64,000 bases of DNA from Rhizophagus irregularis. Taxonomy: Eukaryota > Glomeromycota > Glomeromycetes > Glomerales > Glomeraceae. The stretch covers positions 930,001-994,000 of the forward strand of contig NC_089443.1 of assembly GCF_026210795.1 (NCBI RefSeq), read 5' to 3'. Below are positions 45,594 through 58,450 of the stretch, one piece after another. A program made the translations under genes and the position numbers. How positions within the stretch are numbered: position 1 is the first letter of the stretch; every line of letters starts with the position of its first letter. The notes beneath the pieces were generated by a model. The model was not told where the DNA came from. It worked only from the letters and a program-made list of their open reading frames with translations, and did no database searches.

Positions 45594-47902
45594 ATGCAAA
45601 ACACAATAAATACAAATGAATGGATTAATTATATTGAAGAATCTATTTCTAGTGAATATTTTAAACTTTATGAACAAAAACATTTTAGTAATATTCAAAA
45701 AGTTGGAACTGGAAGATTAGGAGAAGTTTACCGTGCAAGTTGGAAAAATTCACAATATTTTGCGTTGAAATCTTTTTTTAATCTTGATGACGTTACTGCA
45801 AAAGAAATCGTTCATGAGGTATAAATTATGAAATAATTATAATATAACGTCTTTTATATTCATAATATACAGTATATATGTACTCAATGAGTTTATATTT
45901 ATTATATTGATATTCTAGTTTAAACTTCAAAATGATATACAATTTCATAATAATATTATTAAATTTTATGGAATTATAAAATTTGATTCAGGTATAATAA
46001 ATTTAAATATTCTATATGTTTAATATGTGATTTTATAAAAATATACTTTAATAAAAAAAAATGATTATTTCTTTATTTTTATAATTAGAAAATCAAAATT
46101 CTCAATCAAATAATTATTTATTAGTGATGGAGTATGCTGATTCTGGTCCTCTTAAAAATTATTTAAAGGAAAATTTCAATAGTCTTACATGGAATGTTAA
46201 ATATAATTTTGCGTATCAATTAGCCTGTGCCGTGTCATGTTTACATAATGAAGGAATAGTGCACTGTGATTTGGTAATTTACTTTATTAATTATAAGAGT
46301 AGTATTTTTGTGAATTCTTTGTCATATTTTTAACATCATAACGAATTTACATTTTAAAGCACTCCGGTAATGTATTGGTCCATCAAAACATTATCAAGTT
46401 ATCTGACTTTGGGTTATCAAAGAGAATTGAATCATCATCTAACACGCAATCAAAACTTTTTGGAATAATTCCTTACGTTGATCCAAAAAGATTTAGTGAA
46501 CAAATATTTTCGTTAAATGAAAAAAGTGATATCTATAGTGTTGGTGTATTATTCTGGGAGATATCTAGTGGTCAACCTCCCTTTTATTCTAAAGGCAAAC
46601 AATATGATATTGATTTGGCTTTAGAAATTTCACAGGGCCTTAGAGAAGAACTTATTCCCGATACACCTGAAGATTATGTTAATATTTATACCGGTATGTA
46701 ATTTATTTTTTGAAAAAAAAAAAAAATTTCAACAAACTCTCATTATTTTACAATATGCTATTATATGTTTTTTTTTAGAATGTTGGAATGGCGAACCAGA
46801 TAAACGTCCAACCATAAATCAAATAGTAGAAGTATTAAAGGCAATTATGACAAAGACAAATATAATAACAGAAAATTATCAAACAGAATTAATTCTTCAT
46901 TCAACATCAACAGAAGGATTAAATTTTATTCCAACTAATATTGATACTTTATTAAATATTGATAATTCATTACATGGAGAAATGATACAAAATTTTGATA
47001 AAATGGATATAAGAGAAATAGTACCTAGATCATTGAATGAAAAAAATTTAAATAAAACAGTTAATGATACAGTAAATTATATTTTCAAAATAATTAATAA
47101 GGGAAAAGAATCAACGCGTGTCAAGTATAATAAGGATATTCTTGATTATTTTGATAATAATATAAATTTACAAGAAATTTACTATTTACTATTAACCAAT
47201 CAAAATGATTTAAATTCCAAATTCTTACTTGGATATTTTAATTATTTAGGGATTGAAACAAGTGAAAATAATAAGGAAGCATTTGATTTATTTATTAATG
47301 CATCAGAGCAAGGTCATATATTAGCACAATTTTACGTTGGATTATGTTATCAATCTGGTTGTGGAACTGTAAAAGATGAAAATTTGGCTTTTAAATATTA
47401 CGAAAAAATAGCCAATATGGGATATGCATCAGGATTGTTAAAAATTGGTTATTTCTATGATCATGGTATTGGAACTATAATTGATAAGCAAAAAGCAATT
47501 GAATTATATCAACAAGCAGCGAATTTAGGAAATAGTGTGGCTCAATATAATCTTGCCCTTACGTATTATAATGGAGATGGTGTTGATAAAGATTATGAAA
47601 AAGCTTTTGAATTATGTTACAAGGCAGCAAATTCAGAAAATAGTGATGCTCAATACAATCTTGCTCTTATGTATTATAATGGAGAAGGTACTGAGAAAGA
47701 TTATGAAAAAGCTTTTGAATTATATTACAAAGTAGCAAATTTAGGAGATAGTGATGCTCAATACAATCTTGGTATTATGTATGAATATGGAAAAGGAATT
47801 GACAAGGATATAAATCAAGCAATTTATTGGTATGAAGAATCTGCTAAACAAGGAGATCAAGATGCTCAGAATAAATTAAAAAAATTTAAGAATATACAGT
47901 AA
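45594..47902 (+). CDS. TKL kinase with six Sel1 repeats (copy 1)
   Basis: Five exons: 45594-45818, 45919-45991, 46089-46273, 46360-46693 and 46779-47902, giving 646 aa. Intron phases 0, 1, 0, 1 match the kinase at 1563-3078. The kinase domain spans residues about 30-290: GTGRLGEVY loop, FALKSF lysine, DFGLSKR, DIYSVGVLFWE, CWNGEPDKRP. The catalytic loop reads HCDLHSGNVL, with Cys replacing the usual Arg of HRD; the Asp and Asn remain. A linker follows, then six Sel1-like repeats from about residue 420 (NSDAQYNLALMYYNGEGTEK and relatives, 36 aa each), a helical protein-binding solenoid. Kinase-Sel1 fusions are typical of this fungal lineage. A near-identical inverted copy lies at 50983-53145. 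Confidence 0.88.
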
Positions 47903-48440
47903 ATAATTTTATTTGAATATATAAATTGATAGTATTTTAATATAATGTAGTACAACTAGGCGTAACGCGCCGGGATAATACCTGCCAATCAAATAAGAGA
48001 GTAATAATAACACATTTATATTTTATTTGCAATGCAGTGTGAATATGTCTAGTTTTTTACTGATTAGTAGGAAATAAATGTAATAAATTACACAATTTAT
48101 ATGATTATACAAATATCAATGAATTGTGTGCAAGTGTTATACAGTATATGAAATATTATTATTAAATGCAAATTTTATTTATCACACGAAACAAATGTTG
48201 CAGTACTGTGAAATTTACAAATTTATTACAAAAAAAGAAGTTTATTGTTACATTGTTATAAAAAAAATCTTTTTTTTTATCTTAAAAAATTCCATTGTAG
48301 CATTAAAAAAATTACATCCTCTAGAAAAAAAAAATATCTCACTAATTAATATCAGAAAATTAATTATAACGATCTATTACAAAAAATAAATAAATGTAAT
48401 TATGTTAGTCTATTATTGAGCTTGATACAATTATTATTAA
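47903..48440. other. 3' flank of kinase copy 1
   Basis: AT-rich non-coding DNA. Open frames here are low complexity. Nothing is recognised. Confidence 0.45.
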
Positions 48441-48950
48441 TAATGAGAATCGGGAAAATAGGAAGAAAAAAAGCCAACCCGAAAAGGAAAAGGGGAAAAA
48501 AATTTTCGGATTGGAAAAAGTCTACCGGAAAAAAAATAAAAAAAAAATAAAAAAATTCGAAAAAATAAAAACGAAAAAAAAAATTTGTGGGGAGGGACAA
48601 AGAGAAAAATCGGGTTGAAAAAAGAAACCGAAAGGGAAAAAGAAAGAAAAAATAAAAAAAAATTCAAAGAAAAAGAAAAAAAAATTTGGGGAAAGAAAAA
48701 GGATAAAGAAAGAAATCGGCTTTTTTAAAAAAAAATAAGTACCGAAAAAAATTCTGAAAAAAAAGGATAATAATTTGATCCAAATTGGAAAAAAAACCAA
48801 ATCTAAACGGTGAAAAGAATGAAAAAAAAAATAAAAAAAAATAAAAAAGGAAAAAAAACGAAAAATTTTTAAAATAAGAAAAAAAAGGAAAAGAAAAAGG
48901 TGTTTCGAAAGAGAAAAGAGGAAATTTGAAAAAAAAAGAAAGAACCACCG
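48441..48950. repeat. Purine-rich, strand-asymmetric low-complexity tract
   Basis: About 500 bp almost entirely A and G on the plus strand: GAAAAA runs broken by GGGAAA, CCGAAA and CGGGA blocks. Reverse-strand reads give only phenylalanine/serine-rich open frames, which are composition artefacts. It resembles the opposite-strand tract at 4462-4760. It lies in the spacer between the two inverted kinase genes. Confidence 0.75.
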
Positions 48951-48980
48951 ATTATAATAAAATTGTATATCGTATATTGC

Positions 48981-49601
48981 AGCATAGCGGACATCCCTAT
49001 TTTATCACAATACTGACTGATCATTTGTCGATCATTTGCCGATCATTTTTCAATTATCACATAATATAAATACCGTTGCTAAAAAAATTTACATAATAAT
49101 TAATATGTTCAAATTTCACAAATAACTTAAATTTAGTTTTAATTTATTGTGTATTAAATTTCATTAGATTTTATTAGTATTTGGCATATATTTATTCATT
49201 TTACGAAATTATTCACTAATTATGTTACTAATAAAAAACCTGCATTATGAATCAGATCACTGCATTATTTTTTTTATAGATTCTACATAATATAAAGAAT
49301 ATTTGTGCAAATTCTTAAGTTTCGCACTCACATATTCATCTTCGCACTTCAATTTTTGTCTGATGATCGGCAATAATTAGTGAATTACCATATACAAATA
49401 ATATTTTTATGATATTATTAAAAATTGTCTAATAATTACATAATTAAAGTCATATGATAATTTAGTGGTTTTACTTAGATTTCCATTATTTTTTTGCCAC
49501 AAAATTTGAAAAATATTTGTGATTTTGCAATAAGTTTTTAAAATCCGGAATTAGTGATCAGCAAATGATCGGCAAGGTGATATGAGCATGTCCGCTATGC
49601 T
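48981..49601. mobile_element. Mutator-like non-autonomous element, 621 bp, 9-bp TSD
   Basis: Inverted ends AGCATAGCGGACAT and ATGTCCGCTATGCT. The 9-bp direct repeat GTATATTGC lies at 48972-48980 and 49602-49610. Subterminal GATCATTTGCCGATCATTT on the left and GATCAGCAAATGATCGGCAA on the right. Same family as 22756-23372 (shared GCGGACAT and TGCCGATC motifs, nearly equal length). No transposase frame. Confidence 0.9.
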
Positions 49602-49610
49602 GTATATTGC

Positions 49611-50982
49611 GGGGTATGATACAAATTTCGGGGTTGACCTTGTATTACCACGTCTATAAATCAAATTTATTATAACGCATTATTTCAAAAGCTTGTATAA
49701 TAATCGGAAAATTTTTCACCTATAACTTCTGGGCAAGATTTGATTCTCTAAATAATAAAATTGATAGAAAAAGTAACTTTTTCACATAAAAAAAGGAAGG
49801 GATATTATACATAAGGGGTGCTACTATGGCCCACAATATATGATGAATCCATAGCTAACTCCAAATTCATCAGTATTCAGAAATGACATAGTCATTTAAT
49901 GACTTAAAGAAAATCAAGAGAATAGGGTTAGCATAGATATCATAACTTTTAACTCCTAATTTCATTTTTTGATCGGTTGATATTTTATCATATCATAATA
50001 AGGAACTTATTTTAATAATAATTAAATTTATTGTTTCTTTTATATATTTATTATTTATATATACAGTATATTGCATTGCAGAAATCCCATATTTTTGAAC
50101 GTCGTAACTGCGCCAAAATCACATAATTACTGCGCGTCATTATTGAACGGTCGACGCGTTGCAAAAGTGAAAAGATGTATTATCACTAGTATGCACCTTT
50201 TATGTTATTGTAAACATACAAAGTGAACGAAGCAATAGTGGAGATTACATAGGTAAAAGTAATTAATTTGGCTATCAGATATTTCTTACCTCACACCTAT
50301 CAAAAATTATTACTTTTTGTCAGTGAACCAGCACCTAATTTTAATCGTATTAAAGTAGCAATTACTAAATATTAATTTTACTTTTCAGATAATATACTTC
50401 TTATTCGATATTAACTTATTTTGATTAATAAGCAAAAATTTTTATATGGGTATAAAATTTCATATAAGTTCTAAGAATTGTGTAAATGAGAAATATTTTG
50501 GCATTTCCTTTTTTTGGTTAAATTTTGTTTTTAACCATTTGACAATTTTATGATGAGTAATTGTGTCGCACAAAAAGTTTAAAAATTTCTCTCATGTTGA
50601 TTACCAATTTTCAGTTAAAATTCAATTTAACATTATTATAATTATTTCTTTGCGGAATTTTTCGTAAAATTCATGTATAAATGAGATTTTGATATCTATT
50701 TTTAGCAAAATCTAGTCAAAATAGATGTCAATTATGCATTAAAATGATAAAAATGATCATTTACAATATGAAGAGCATCGTGAAAAAAAAAATTGATACA
50801 AAGAATTCACAAACTAAAATATTTTCACTTAATTATAAAACAATAATCTTTATATATAAAAAATAATTTGGATTATTTAACCATTTTGTACTGGGTTACA
50901 ACAAAAAAATAATTTATTTGCTTGTACTTTATATTAGTTATGTATTATAATCTTAGTTATTTTATTTACATGATTCATTTTC
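49611..50982. other. Spacer between inverted kinase copies
   Basis: No gene, RNA or repeat was recognised in this AT-rich stretch. Confidence 0.45.
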
Positions 50983-53145
50983 TTAATGTTTTGATTTATT
51001 TTGAGCTTGTTGATCTCCTTGTTTAGCAGATTGCTCATACCAATAAATTGCTTGATTTATATCCTTGTCAATTCCTTTTCCATATTCATACATAAGACCA
51101 AGATTATATTGAGCATCACTATCTCCTAAATTTGCTAACTTGTAAAATAATTCAAAAGCTTTGACATAATCTACCTCAGTCCCTTTTCCATTATAATACA
51201 TAAGAGCAAGATGGAATTGAGCCATACTATTTTCTAAATTTGCTGCTTCTTGATAAAATTTAACTGCTCTTTGCTCATCAACTGTGGTTCCAATACCATG
51301 CTCATAGAAATAACCCATTTTTGATAATCCTGATGCATATCCCATATATGCTATTTGTTTGTAATATTTAAGAGATAATTTTTCATCTTTTACAGTTCCA
51401 TAACCAGATTGATAACATAATCCAACAAAATATCGTGCTAATATATGGCCTTGCTCTGATGCATTAAAAAATAAATCAAATGCTTCCTTATTATTTTCAC
51501 TTGTTTCAATCCCTGCATAATTAAAATATCCAAGTAAGAATATAGAATTTAAATCATTTTGATTAGTTACTAATAAATAGTAAATTTCTTGTGAATTTAC
51601 ATTATTATCAAAATAATCAAGAATATTCTTACTATTTTTAATACGTGGTGCTAATTTTGCTTCATTAATCATTTTGAAAATATAATTTACTGTATCATTA
51701 ACTATTTTATTTAAATTTTTTTCATTCAATGATCTAGGTACTATTTCTCTTATGTTCATTTTATCAAAATTTTGTATAATTTGAGACATTTCTCCATATA
51801 GTAATGAATTATCAATATTTGATAAAGTATCAATAATATTAGTTGGATTAAAATTTAGTCCTTCTGTTGATGTTGAATGAAGACTTAATTCTGGTTGATA
51901 ATTTTCTGTTAATAGAATGTTTGTTTTTGTCATAATTGCCTTTAATCCTTCTACTACTTGATTTATGGTTGGGCGTTTATCTGGTTCACCATTCCAACAT
52001 GCTAAAAAAAAATCATATAATAGAATAATGAGAGTTTGCTGAAAAATTTTTTTTTCAAAAAATAAATATATTACATACCGGTATAAATATCAACATAATC
52101 TTCAGGTGTATCGGGAATGGGTTCTTCTCTAAGGCCCTGTGAAATTTCTAAAGCCAAATCAATATCATATTGTTCGCCTTTAGAATAAAAGGGAGGTTGA
52201 CCACTAGATATCTCCCAGAATAATACACCAACACTATAGATATCACTTTTTTTATTTAACGAAAATATTTGTCCGCTAAATCTTTTTGGATCAACGTAAG
52301 GAATCATTCCAAAAAGTTTTGATTGTGCGTTAGATGAAGATTCAATTCTCTTTGACCACCCAAAGTCAGATAATTTGATAATATTTTGATGGACCAATAC
52401 ATTACCGGAGTGCTGTAAAATATAAATACGTTATGATGTTAAAAATATGACAAAATATTCACATTATAGTATAAATTAATAAAGTAAATTACCAAATCAC
52501 GATGCACTATTCCTTCATTATGTAAATATGACCCGGCACAGGCTAATTGGCTTGCAAAGTTATATTTATCATTCCATGTAAGACTATTGAAGTTTTCCTT
52601 TAAATAATTTTTAAGAGGACCAGAATCAGCATACTCCATCACTAGCAAATAATTATTTGATTGAGAATTTTGGTTTTCTAATTATAAATAATAAAAATCA
52701 AGAAATAATCATTTTTTATTAAAATATATTTTTATAAAATCACATATAAATATAAATTTATTATACCTGGATCAAAATTTGCAATTCCATAAAATTTAAT
52801 AATGTTATTATGAAATTGTATATTACGTTGAAGCTTGAGCTAGAATTATCAATATTATTATAAATATAAACTTTAAGTAAGCACATATACATATATTATA
52901 AATATATAGTTAATTTATACCTCATGAACGATTTCTTTTGCAGTAACGTCATCAAGATTAAAAAAAGATTTCAACGCAAAATATTGTGAATTTTTCCAAC
53001 TTGCACGATAAACTTTTCCTAATCCTCCAGTCCCAACTTTTTGAATATTACTAAAATGTTTTTGTTCATAAAGTCTATAATATTCTCCAGAAATAGATTT
53101 CTCAATCCAATTAATCCATTCATTTGTATTTTTTGTGTTTTGCAT
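50983..53145 (-). CDS. TKL kinase with five Sel1 repeats (copy 2)
   Basis: Five exons on the complement: 52921-53145, 52767-52839, 52493-52677, 52079-52412 and 50983-52001, giving 611 aa. The first four exons have exactly the lengths of copy 1 (225, 73, 185, 334 nt). I chose the ATG at 53145 (MQNTKNTNEW) because it matches copy 1. Features: GTGGLGKVY loop, FALKSF lysine, HRDLHSGNVL (canonical HRD, unlike copy 1), DFGWSKR, DIYSVGVLFWE. The C-terminal solenoid has five Sel1 repeats; the missing 36-residue unit corresponds to the fourth repeat of copy 1 and explains the length difference. Promoter homology to copy 1 extends about 230 bp upstream once the insertion at 45067-45467 is removed. The two genes converge. 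Confidence 0.88.
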
Positions 53146-53500
53146 TTTAATATTAGTAATCGTAAAGTACAAGAAAGAATAAAGAGAAAAAATATTCTAT
53201 TATGGACTTTGCTAAATATATAAATTCTTGGTAATGTAATACAAACAAACAAACAAGCCAATGTGCATATCATATGATTCGTAATTTAAATTTACCAAAA
53301 TTTCTAATTTTGGCCCAAAATATAAAATTTGTTTCATAAATTAGTAGCTGCTAGCTGTGTTGCAACAGGATTAAATGAGTTTAGATCAATATAACTAAAT
53401 TTTTGTTTTATATTTAGATACTTTGCTGATTTTGAAACATATGTTTAAAATATGATTAACATATTGCATGTACTGTTAACTCGATATATATTAGCAACTA
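53146..53500. other. Promoter region of kinase copy 2
   Basis: The first 120 bp upstream of 53145 match the region before 45594 closely (CATTACCAAGAATTTATATA, AAGTCCATAATAGAAT). Homology resumes with CGAATCATATGATATGC beyond the position where copy 1 carries its insertion. Confidence 0.6.
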
Positions 53501-53503
53501 GAG

Positions 53504-53546
53504 TCATACCCTAGGGCCGGTGACCGGCCCTTTCTTAGAGTATGAT
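53504..53546. repeat. GC-rich hairpin palindrome
   Basis: AGGGCCGG-TGA-CCGGCCCT (53513-53531) is a perfect inverted repeat with a 3-nt loop. The arms extend outward as TCATACCCT and, on the right after a bulge, AGAGTATGA. It stands out sharply in AT-rich DNA, about 360 bp upstream of the start of kinase copy 2. It may be a tiny mobile-element footprint or an RNA/DNA hairpin. Confidence 0.75.
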
Positions 53547-53799
53547 ATATACCATAAATTTTAACACTTATTTGCAGAAACAAAAGTATTGGTAAGATAT
53601 AATTTAATTTTGTTTGAAATAAATAAATAATTTATTTTATTTTTTTTTTCATCTAAAATATTTTAATTTGTTTTTTACGTTTTGATTTAATAATCTTGTA
53701 ATTGGCCTTAAAAGAAGAATTTATAAAAAACAATTTTTTTTAAAAAAAATTTTTCGGTTCTAACCAAAATATAATAATTCAATAAATTTATTTCACATG

Positions 53800-54400
53800 A
53801 TTAAAAACTTAATATTGTAGGATATTTCAAATCAAATTTGGACGATTCTATGTCCACATATTATGTTTTTAATAAATCAATTCATGTAATATATAATTTT
53901 TTTTAATAAATTAATTCTGTAATACTGTATATATTTTAATAAGTAAATTCATATAATTTTTCTTTAATAATTAAATTCATTTTAATAATTAAGTTTGTAT
54001 TATGTTTTTTAATTATAATTTTTTACTAATAAATATTTTTTTAATAAATAAATTTAATAAATTCGGATATATAATTTTTCTTAATAAATCAATCCATGTA
54101 ATATATATTTTAATAATTAAATTTGTATAATGTTTTTTAATAATTACTAAATTTGTATAATGCTTTTTTTTAATAAATAAACTCATAATGTTTTTTAATA
54201 AATAAATTTAATAAATTCGGGGTTATATATTATTTTTAATAAAATTCTGATATATATATATATATTTTAATAAAATAAAATTCGGATATATATTTTTTAA
54301 TAAAATAAAATTCATATATATATATATTTTTGGATATATATATTTTTTATATAATTTGGATATTTTAATAAAATTCAGACATTTTTTTTTTTATATTTGA
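53800..54400. repeat. AT-only degenerate tandem repeat tract
   Basis: Repeated TTTTAATAAATAAATT/TTCATATAAT-like blocks of about 35-45 bp and TATATATA runs. Almost no G or C. Diverged simple-sequence expansion; no coding potential. Confidence 0.65.
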
Positions 54401-54574
54401 TCAGGTTCATTTAAGAATGTTATTCGCTTTATATTTAATTTCCTTCAATTCCTATTATAGTTAATTACCTGAACAATGTATACGAATAAAAAATATTTCC
54501 TTGATGTTAATAGTATGTAGTCAGATCATGATCAATTTTTTTTATATAAATGACCATTGTTCGTAATATTGAAC

Positions 54575-54615
54575 TCAATATCAACTCAATATCAATATCA
54601 ATATCAATATCAATA
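54575..54615. repeat. (ATATCA)n microsatellite
   Basis: About six copies of the hexamer ATATCA, the first two interrupted by CTCA. Simple sequence. Confidence 0.85.
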
Positions 54616-56161
54616 ATATAATAATATATAAAAACGTACCCTATACTTAGCGCATAAGAGCTAACCAAATTAGTAAAATTTTCCTTCCTTTCCAGGATAG
54701 CACGATTAGCATAACAACCAATTACAAGGACTATCACTATTAAAATGAAGATCACCTGATATCGTTAACTATATAGCGTGATCTGTATATAGTGTCAATA
54801 TGCCAAGCATATGTTAGGAAATGCGAGGTCAAAATATGTTTAGAGTATGTTGGACATCTTTCAAAAATATGTAAAAAATATAAAACAATATAATGGGGAT
54901 ATTTTTATTATATATCGAAATTACGTTTAATATGTCATAAATAATGTAATTTATTATATTAAAAATGCAATATTATATTGGAAACATGCAAAATTATAAA
55001 TGAATATTAATTTTGTATGAATATTGTTATGAAACTTGCAATCTCTATTGCCCACCCGAAACCACCTAAAACCTAACTTTACAATAGTTTTAGTCGTATA
55101 ACTTTGTCTTGATTTATTAGGCCATTAGGGACAGTATTAGGACTATTATTTTGGGCATTATTGTAAATCTTTTGGAAATTTTGGACTCCTGCCAATTTTT
55201 TTCATACTTTATTAATTCTTCCATTGCCTTATCTTTCTTGGAAAAATTTGTTCTTTTCTTTGATAGGAATGTCCTGCAAATTTGTGAAATTTGGTTGATT
55301 CTTTTCAATTCAAAATTTTCTTTGGTATTGAATTATATGATTTATTGGTTAAAAGAAAATATCGCTTTTCTCTAGTTTTAGGACTATAAACGTAATTTTT
55401 GGTGAGTTTTTTTCTTTTTAATTTCTATCTTTTAACGAAACTTCACTTACATTTCATTTTTTTTTATTTTTTAGGTGGCCGGTTCTTGACGCGTGAGAAA
55501 TTAGGTTGATTTTTCAATTTCTTTTTAAAAATAAAGGGAATAAAGTGCTCAAATTTATTAGAATTTATAGAATAGAATTAACTCTGAAATAGAAGTAGTA
55601 AAATTAAACCTGAACTCATTCCGCGCCCAGACCTTTATATATAGTTTGATTAGGTATAATTGTTTCATCTAATTACTTTAAAAGAGAGATATGAATAACC
55701 GTTCATTAAAATAAAATTCAAGAAAAAAATTAGTAAACTCACCAAAATATAGTGTCCTAAAGAGATTCAAAGATCAATGAAATCCTATAAGTCCATAAGT
55801 TCTGAAAAGTAACAATCTAAAAAAAGTAAAAAAATGAAATGTTTAAAATAAAAAAAGAAGCAGAAACTTATCCTTCCACCAAAATTCTATGCGTCCAAAG
55901 ACCTAAAAAATTAGCCGTCAAAAATATGAAAAATGAATTATTAGAAAAGTCCATTAAAATCATTAAAAATTGAAATTAAAAAGAAAAAAAATTAACAAAA
56001 TCCTATATGTTCAAAAAGCTCAGTCTGAAAAAAAAAATCACAAAAAAAAAATACTTAAATTTGTTTACGATAGTATAAATTTTTTCAATTTATTGCGCAC
56101 GAGTTTTGATTCTAGCAAAATTTGACATGAATGAGCTGGCTAACGCCAATAGAAAGAATAA
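54616..56161. other. Intergenic DNA
   Basis: No gene is supported. Open frames at 55.1-55.4 kb on both strands overlap each other and lack motifs. Confidence 0.45.
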
Positions 56162-56223
56162 TACACAGTGAAATTCGATAAACCGGATTTGGGCCCAAAC
56201 CGGACTTTTTTGCTGGACGTATA

Positions 56224-56414
56224 TTACAGCTGTTTTCATAAGACCTGGGACAAAATGACTGCTGACCCGCCGATCTGGTTCAGTTGTTATTTATTTTACA
56301 AATCAAACTATCAAATCTGGATCACGTGCCCAGCTAAAAATACTGGATCGGTGGGTCAGCGGTCAGGTTCAAAAATTTATTTTGTCCCAGGTCTTAGTAT
56401 GAAAACAGCTGTAA
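56224..56414. repeat. 191-bp foldback within the pogo-like element
   Basis: Arms TTACAGCTGTTTTCATAAGA-CCTGGGACAAAAT and the inverse at 56381-56414, with three extra bases in the right arm. A second inner pair follows (CTGACCCGCCGATC against GATCGGTGGGTCAG). Together they can form a long imperfect hairpin, as in foldback-type MITEs. Confidence 0.8.
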
Positions 56415-57756
56415 AATAGTTTCGATATACCGATGTAAGACCTAAGCCCGCGATAAGTCACGTTGCCACCTTAGGCTTAACAAAATAATGCTTTATTAAT
56501 AATATAAATATTAAATAAATACAAATATATGCTTGGTTTAATATAACTAAAAATAAATAAATATAACCGAAAATAAAATCTCAAAATTAGTATTCCTGAT
56601 TTTTATCAAACTCAAAATTTACCACAATCTAAAAATACTTTCTCCAAGAATCATTTTCAACATTTTATCTCTTTTAATGTCAAACCCTTATAATTTTAAA
56701 TCCCTCAAATTTTATACTCAATCAAACCACTCATTTTGAAACATATCAGTTACTGGAAATGTCACAAAAAAAGAAGGCAAATTTTTTTCACTAAAGTTGG
56801 TAAAAAAAATTTGTGGTACAATATTCTCTTTAAGTATACAATATATGTATATAATTAAAGTTGGCCAAAATTAATTAAATCAGGATAAATTTGCAAATCG
56901 ATAATTTATAATTCTGGCCAAAATTTTGTTAATTCTGGCCAGATTCATAATGCCGGCCTAAATTTAGTTAAAATGAAAAAATTTAGGTTATATATCACAT
57001 CATATTTATACAATATAATTAGATTAATTGAAAAAAAATTTTAAACTTATTGACCACTTCTACAATTTTATTAAAATTAAAAAATATTCACATAATCTTT
57101 ATTATTCAACTTGAATCTTTATTTAAAGTTAATGTATTTTTTATATTAATTGCCGATTCGCCACTCAGCGATACAAAATGATCGGCAATCTATAATTAAT
57201 CTTGTTGGACATTTTTATATTAAATACTATTGCTTCTGAATGGTGTTTGCACAAGTTTGAAAACGTTTTGTTGTAATATAAATGCCCTAAAAATACATTA
57301 ATAAAAGGTGTTACATTACTTAGGTATAGTTTTATAAAACTGGTAAAACTAAAACATTGCCAAAAAAAAAAAATTTTTATTTTCTTTTTTTTAAAAATAT
57401 TATTTTGTTAATCTGAGCAAGAATATAATGTATATTATATAATAGTACAAAAAAACCTTGTAAAATTTGCAAAATTCGCGAATAATTGGTGTAAAGTTAC
57501 CTAAAATATGAGCTGGAATGGTGACTTCCCCCAAAGTAAACTCTTTAAATTTTATAGCAAACGAAAAAAATTTTTTTTTTGTGACATATTCACGTTTGTC
57601 ATTATTGATTGGTAAATTATGGTTGCATTAAGCATGACTTATGTAGGACAAATCGGAGTTGAAATGTGCCGATCAACGTCATTCATATAAGAACTTGCGA
57701 CGGATCTACTAATCAATTTGAGTGGCGGATTGGCAATTAAAAATAAAAAAAAACAA

Positions 57757-58450
57757 AGATCAAAAATTAGTACTATTACGAACAATGACAATTGCGCCAT
57801 GAGTATTAATCAAAAATTCATAAAATTTAAAATACAAATATTTTCGACATTGCTGAACATTTTATACTTAATTTACAAAGTTGATTTGCTTAGAGCCAAA
57901 GTGCCGAAATTACGCTTTGAAGTTTAGCTCAGGTGTATAAAACATAAACACTAATTACGCCATAAGCATCTATCAAAATTCATGATAATTAAGATGTGAG
58001 TAGATTCGACAATGCTGAACAATTTTCACTTAATTTATTAAGACGATTTACTTAGATCAAAAGTGCCAAAAATACGCTCTGAAGTTGTTGATCAGGTGTA
58101 AAAAAATTTAAAGATCGAAAATTAGTACTGTTACGAATAATGACAGTTGCGTCATGGGTATTAATAAAAATTAAAATACAAGTATTTTCGACCTTACCGA
58201 ACATTTTTCACTTAATTTACAAAGTCGATTTACTTAGGTCCAAAGTGCCGAAATACGCTCTGAAGTTGCTGAATGGAAATTAAAGTTAGTTTAATTATAA
58301 AAATTAAAGTAGTTACTCCAGTATTATTAATAAACTTACAAAATTTGAGGTTTAGGTAGTTTTGATCTTGCTGAACAATATTCACTTAATTTACAAAGGT
58401 GATTTACTTAGAACTAAAATGGAGAAATTATGCTCCAAAAGTTTAATAAT
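57757..58450 (+). repeat. Four degenerate tandem repeats of about 165-190 bp
   Basis: Four direct units share CTGAACA..TT(C/A)ACTTAATTTA, then GATTT(A)CTTAGA..AAAGTGCC and GAAAT(T)ACGCTCTGAAGTT. Units 1 and 3 also share TTAGTACTGTTACGAA and AATGACA.TTGCG.CATG. Divergence of roughly one base in six indicates an old duplication. It lies inside the pogo-like element. Non-coding. Confidence 0.8.

Noticed and set aside
47535-47735. Out-of-frame open frame inside the Sel1 region
   Set aside because: Shadow of the repeated Sel1 codons in another frame.
48400-48948. Several minus-strand phenylalanine-rich open frames
   Set aside because: Pure composition effect of the purine-rich tract; no protein-like pattern.
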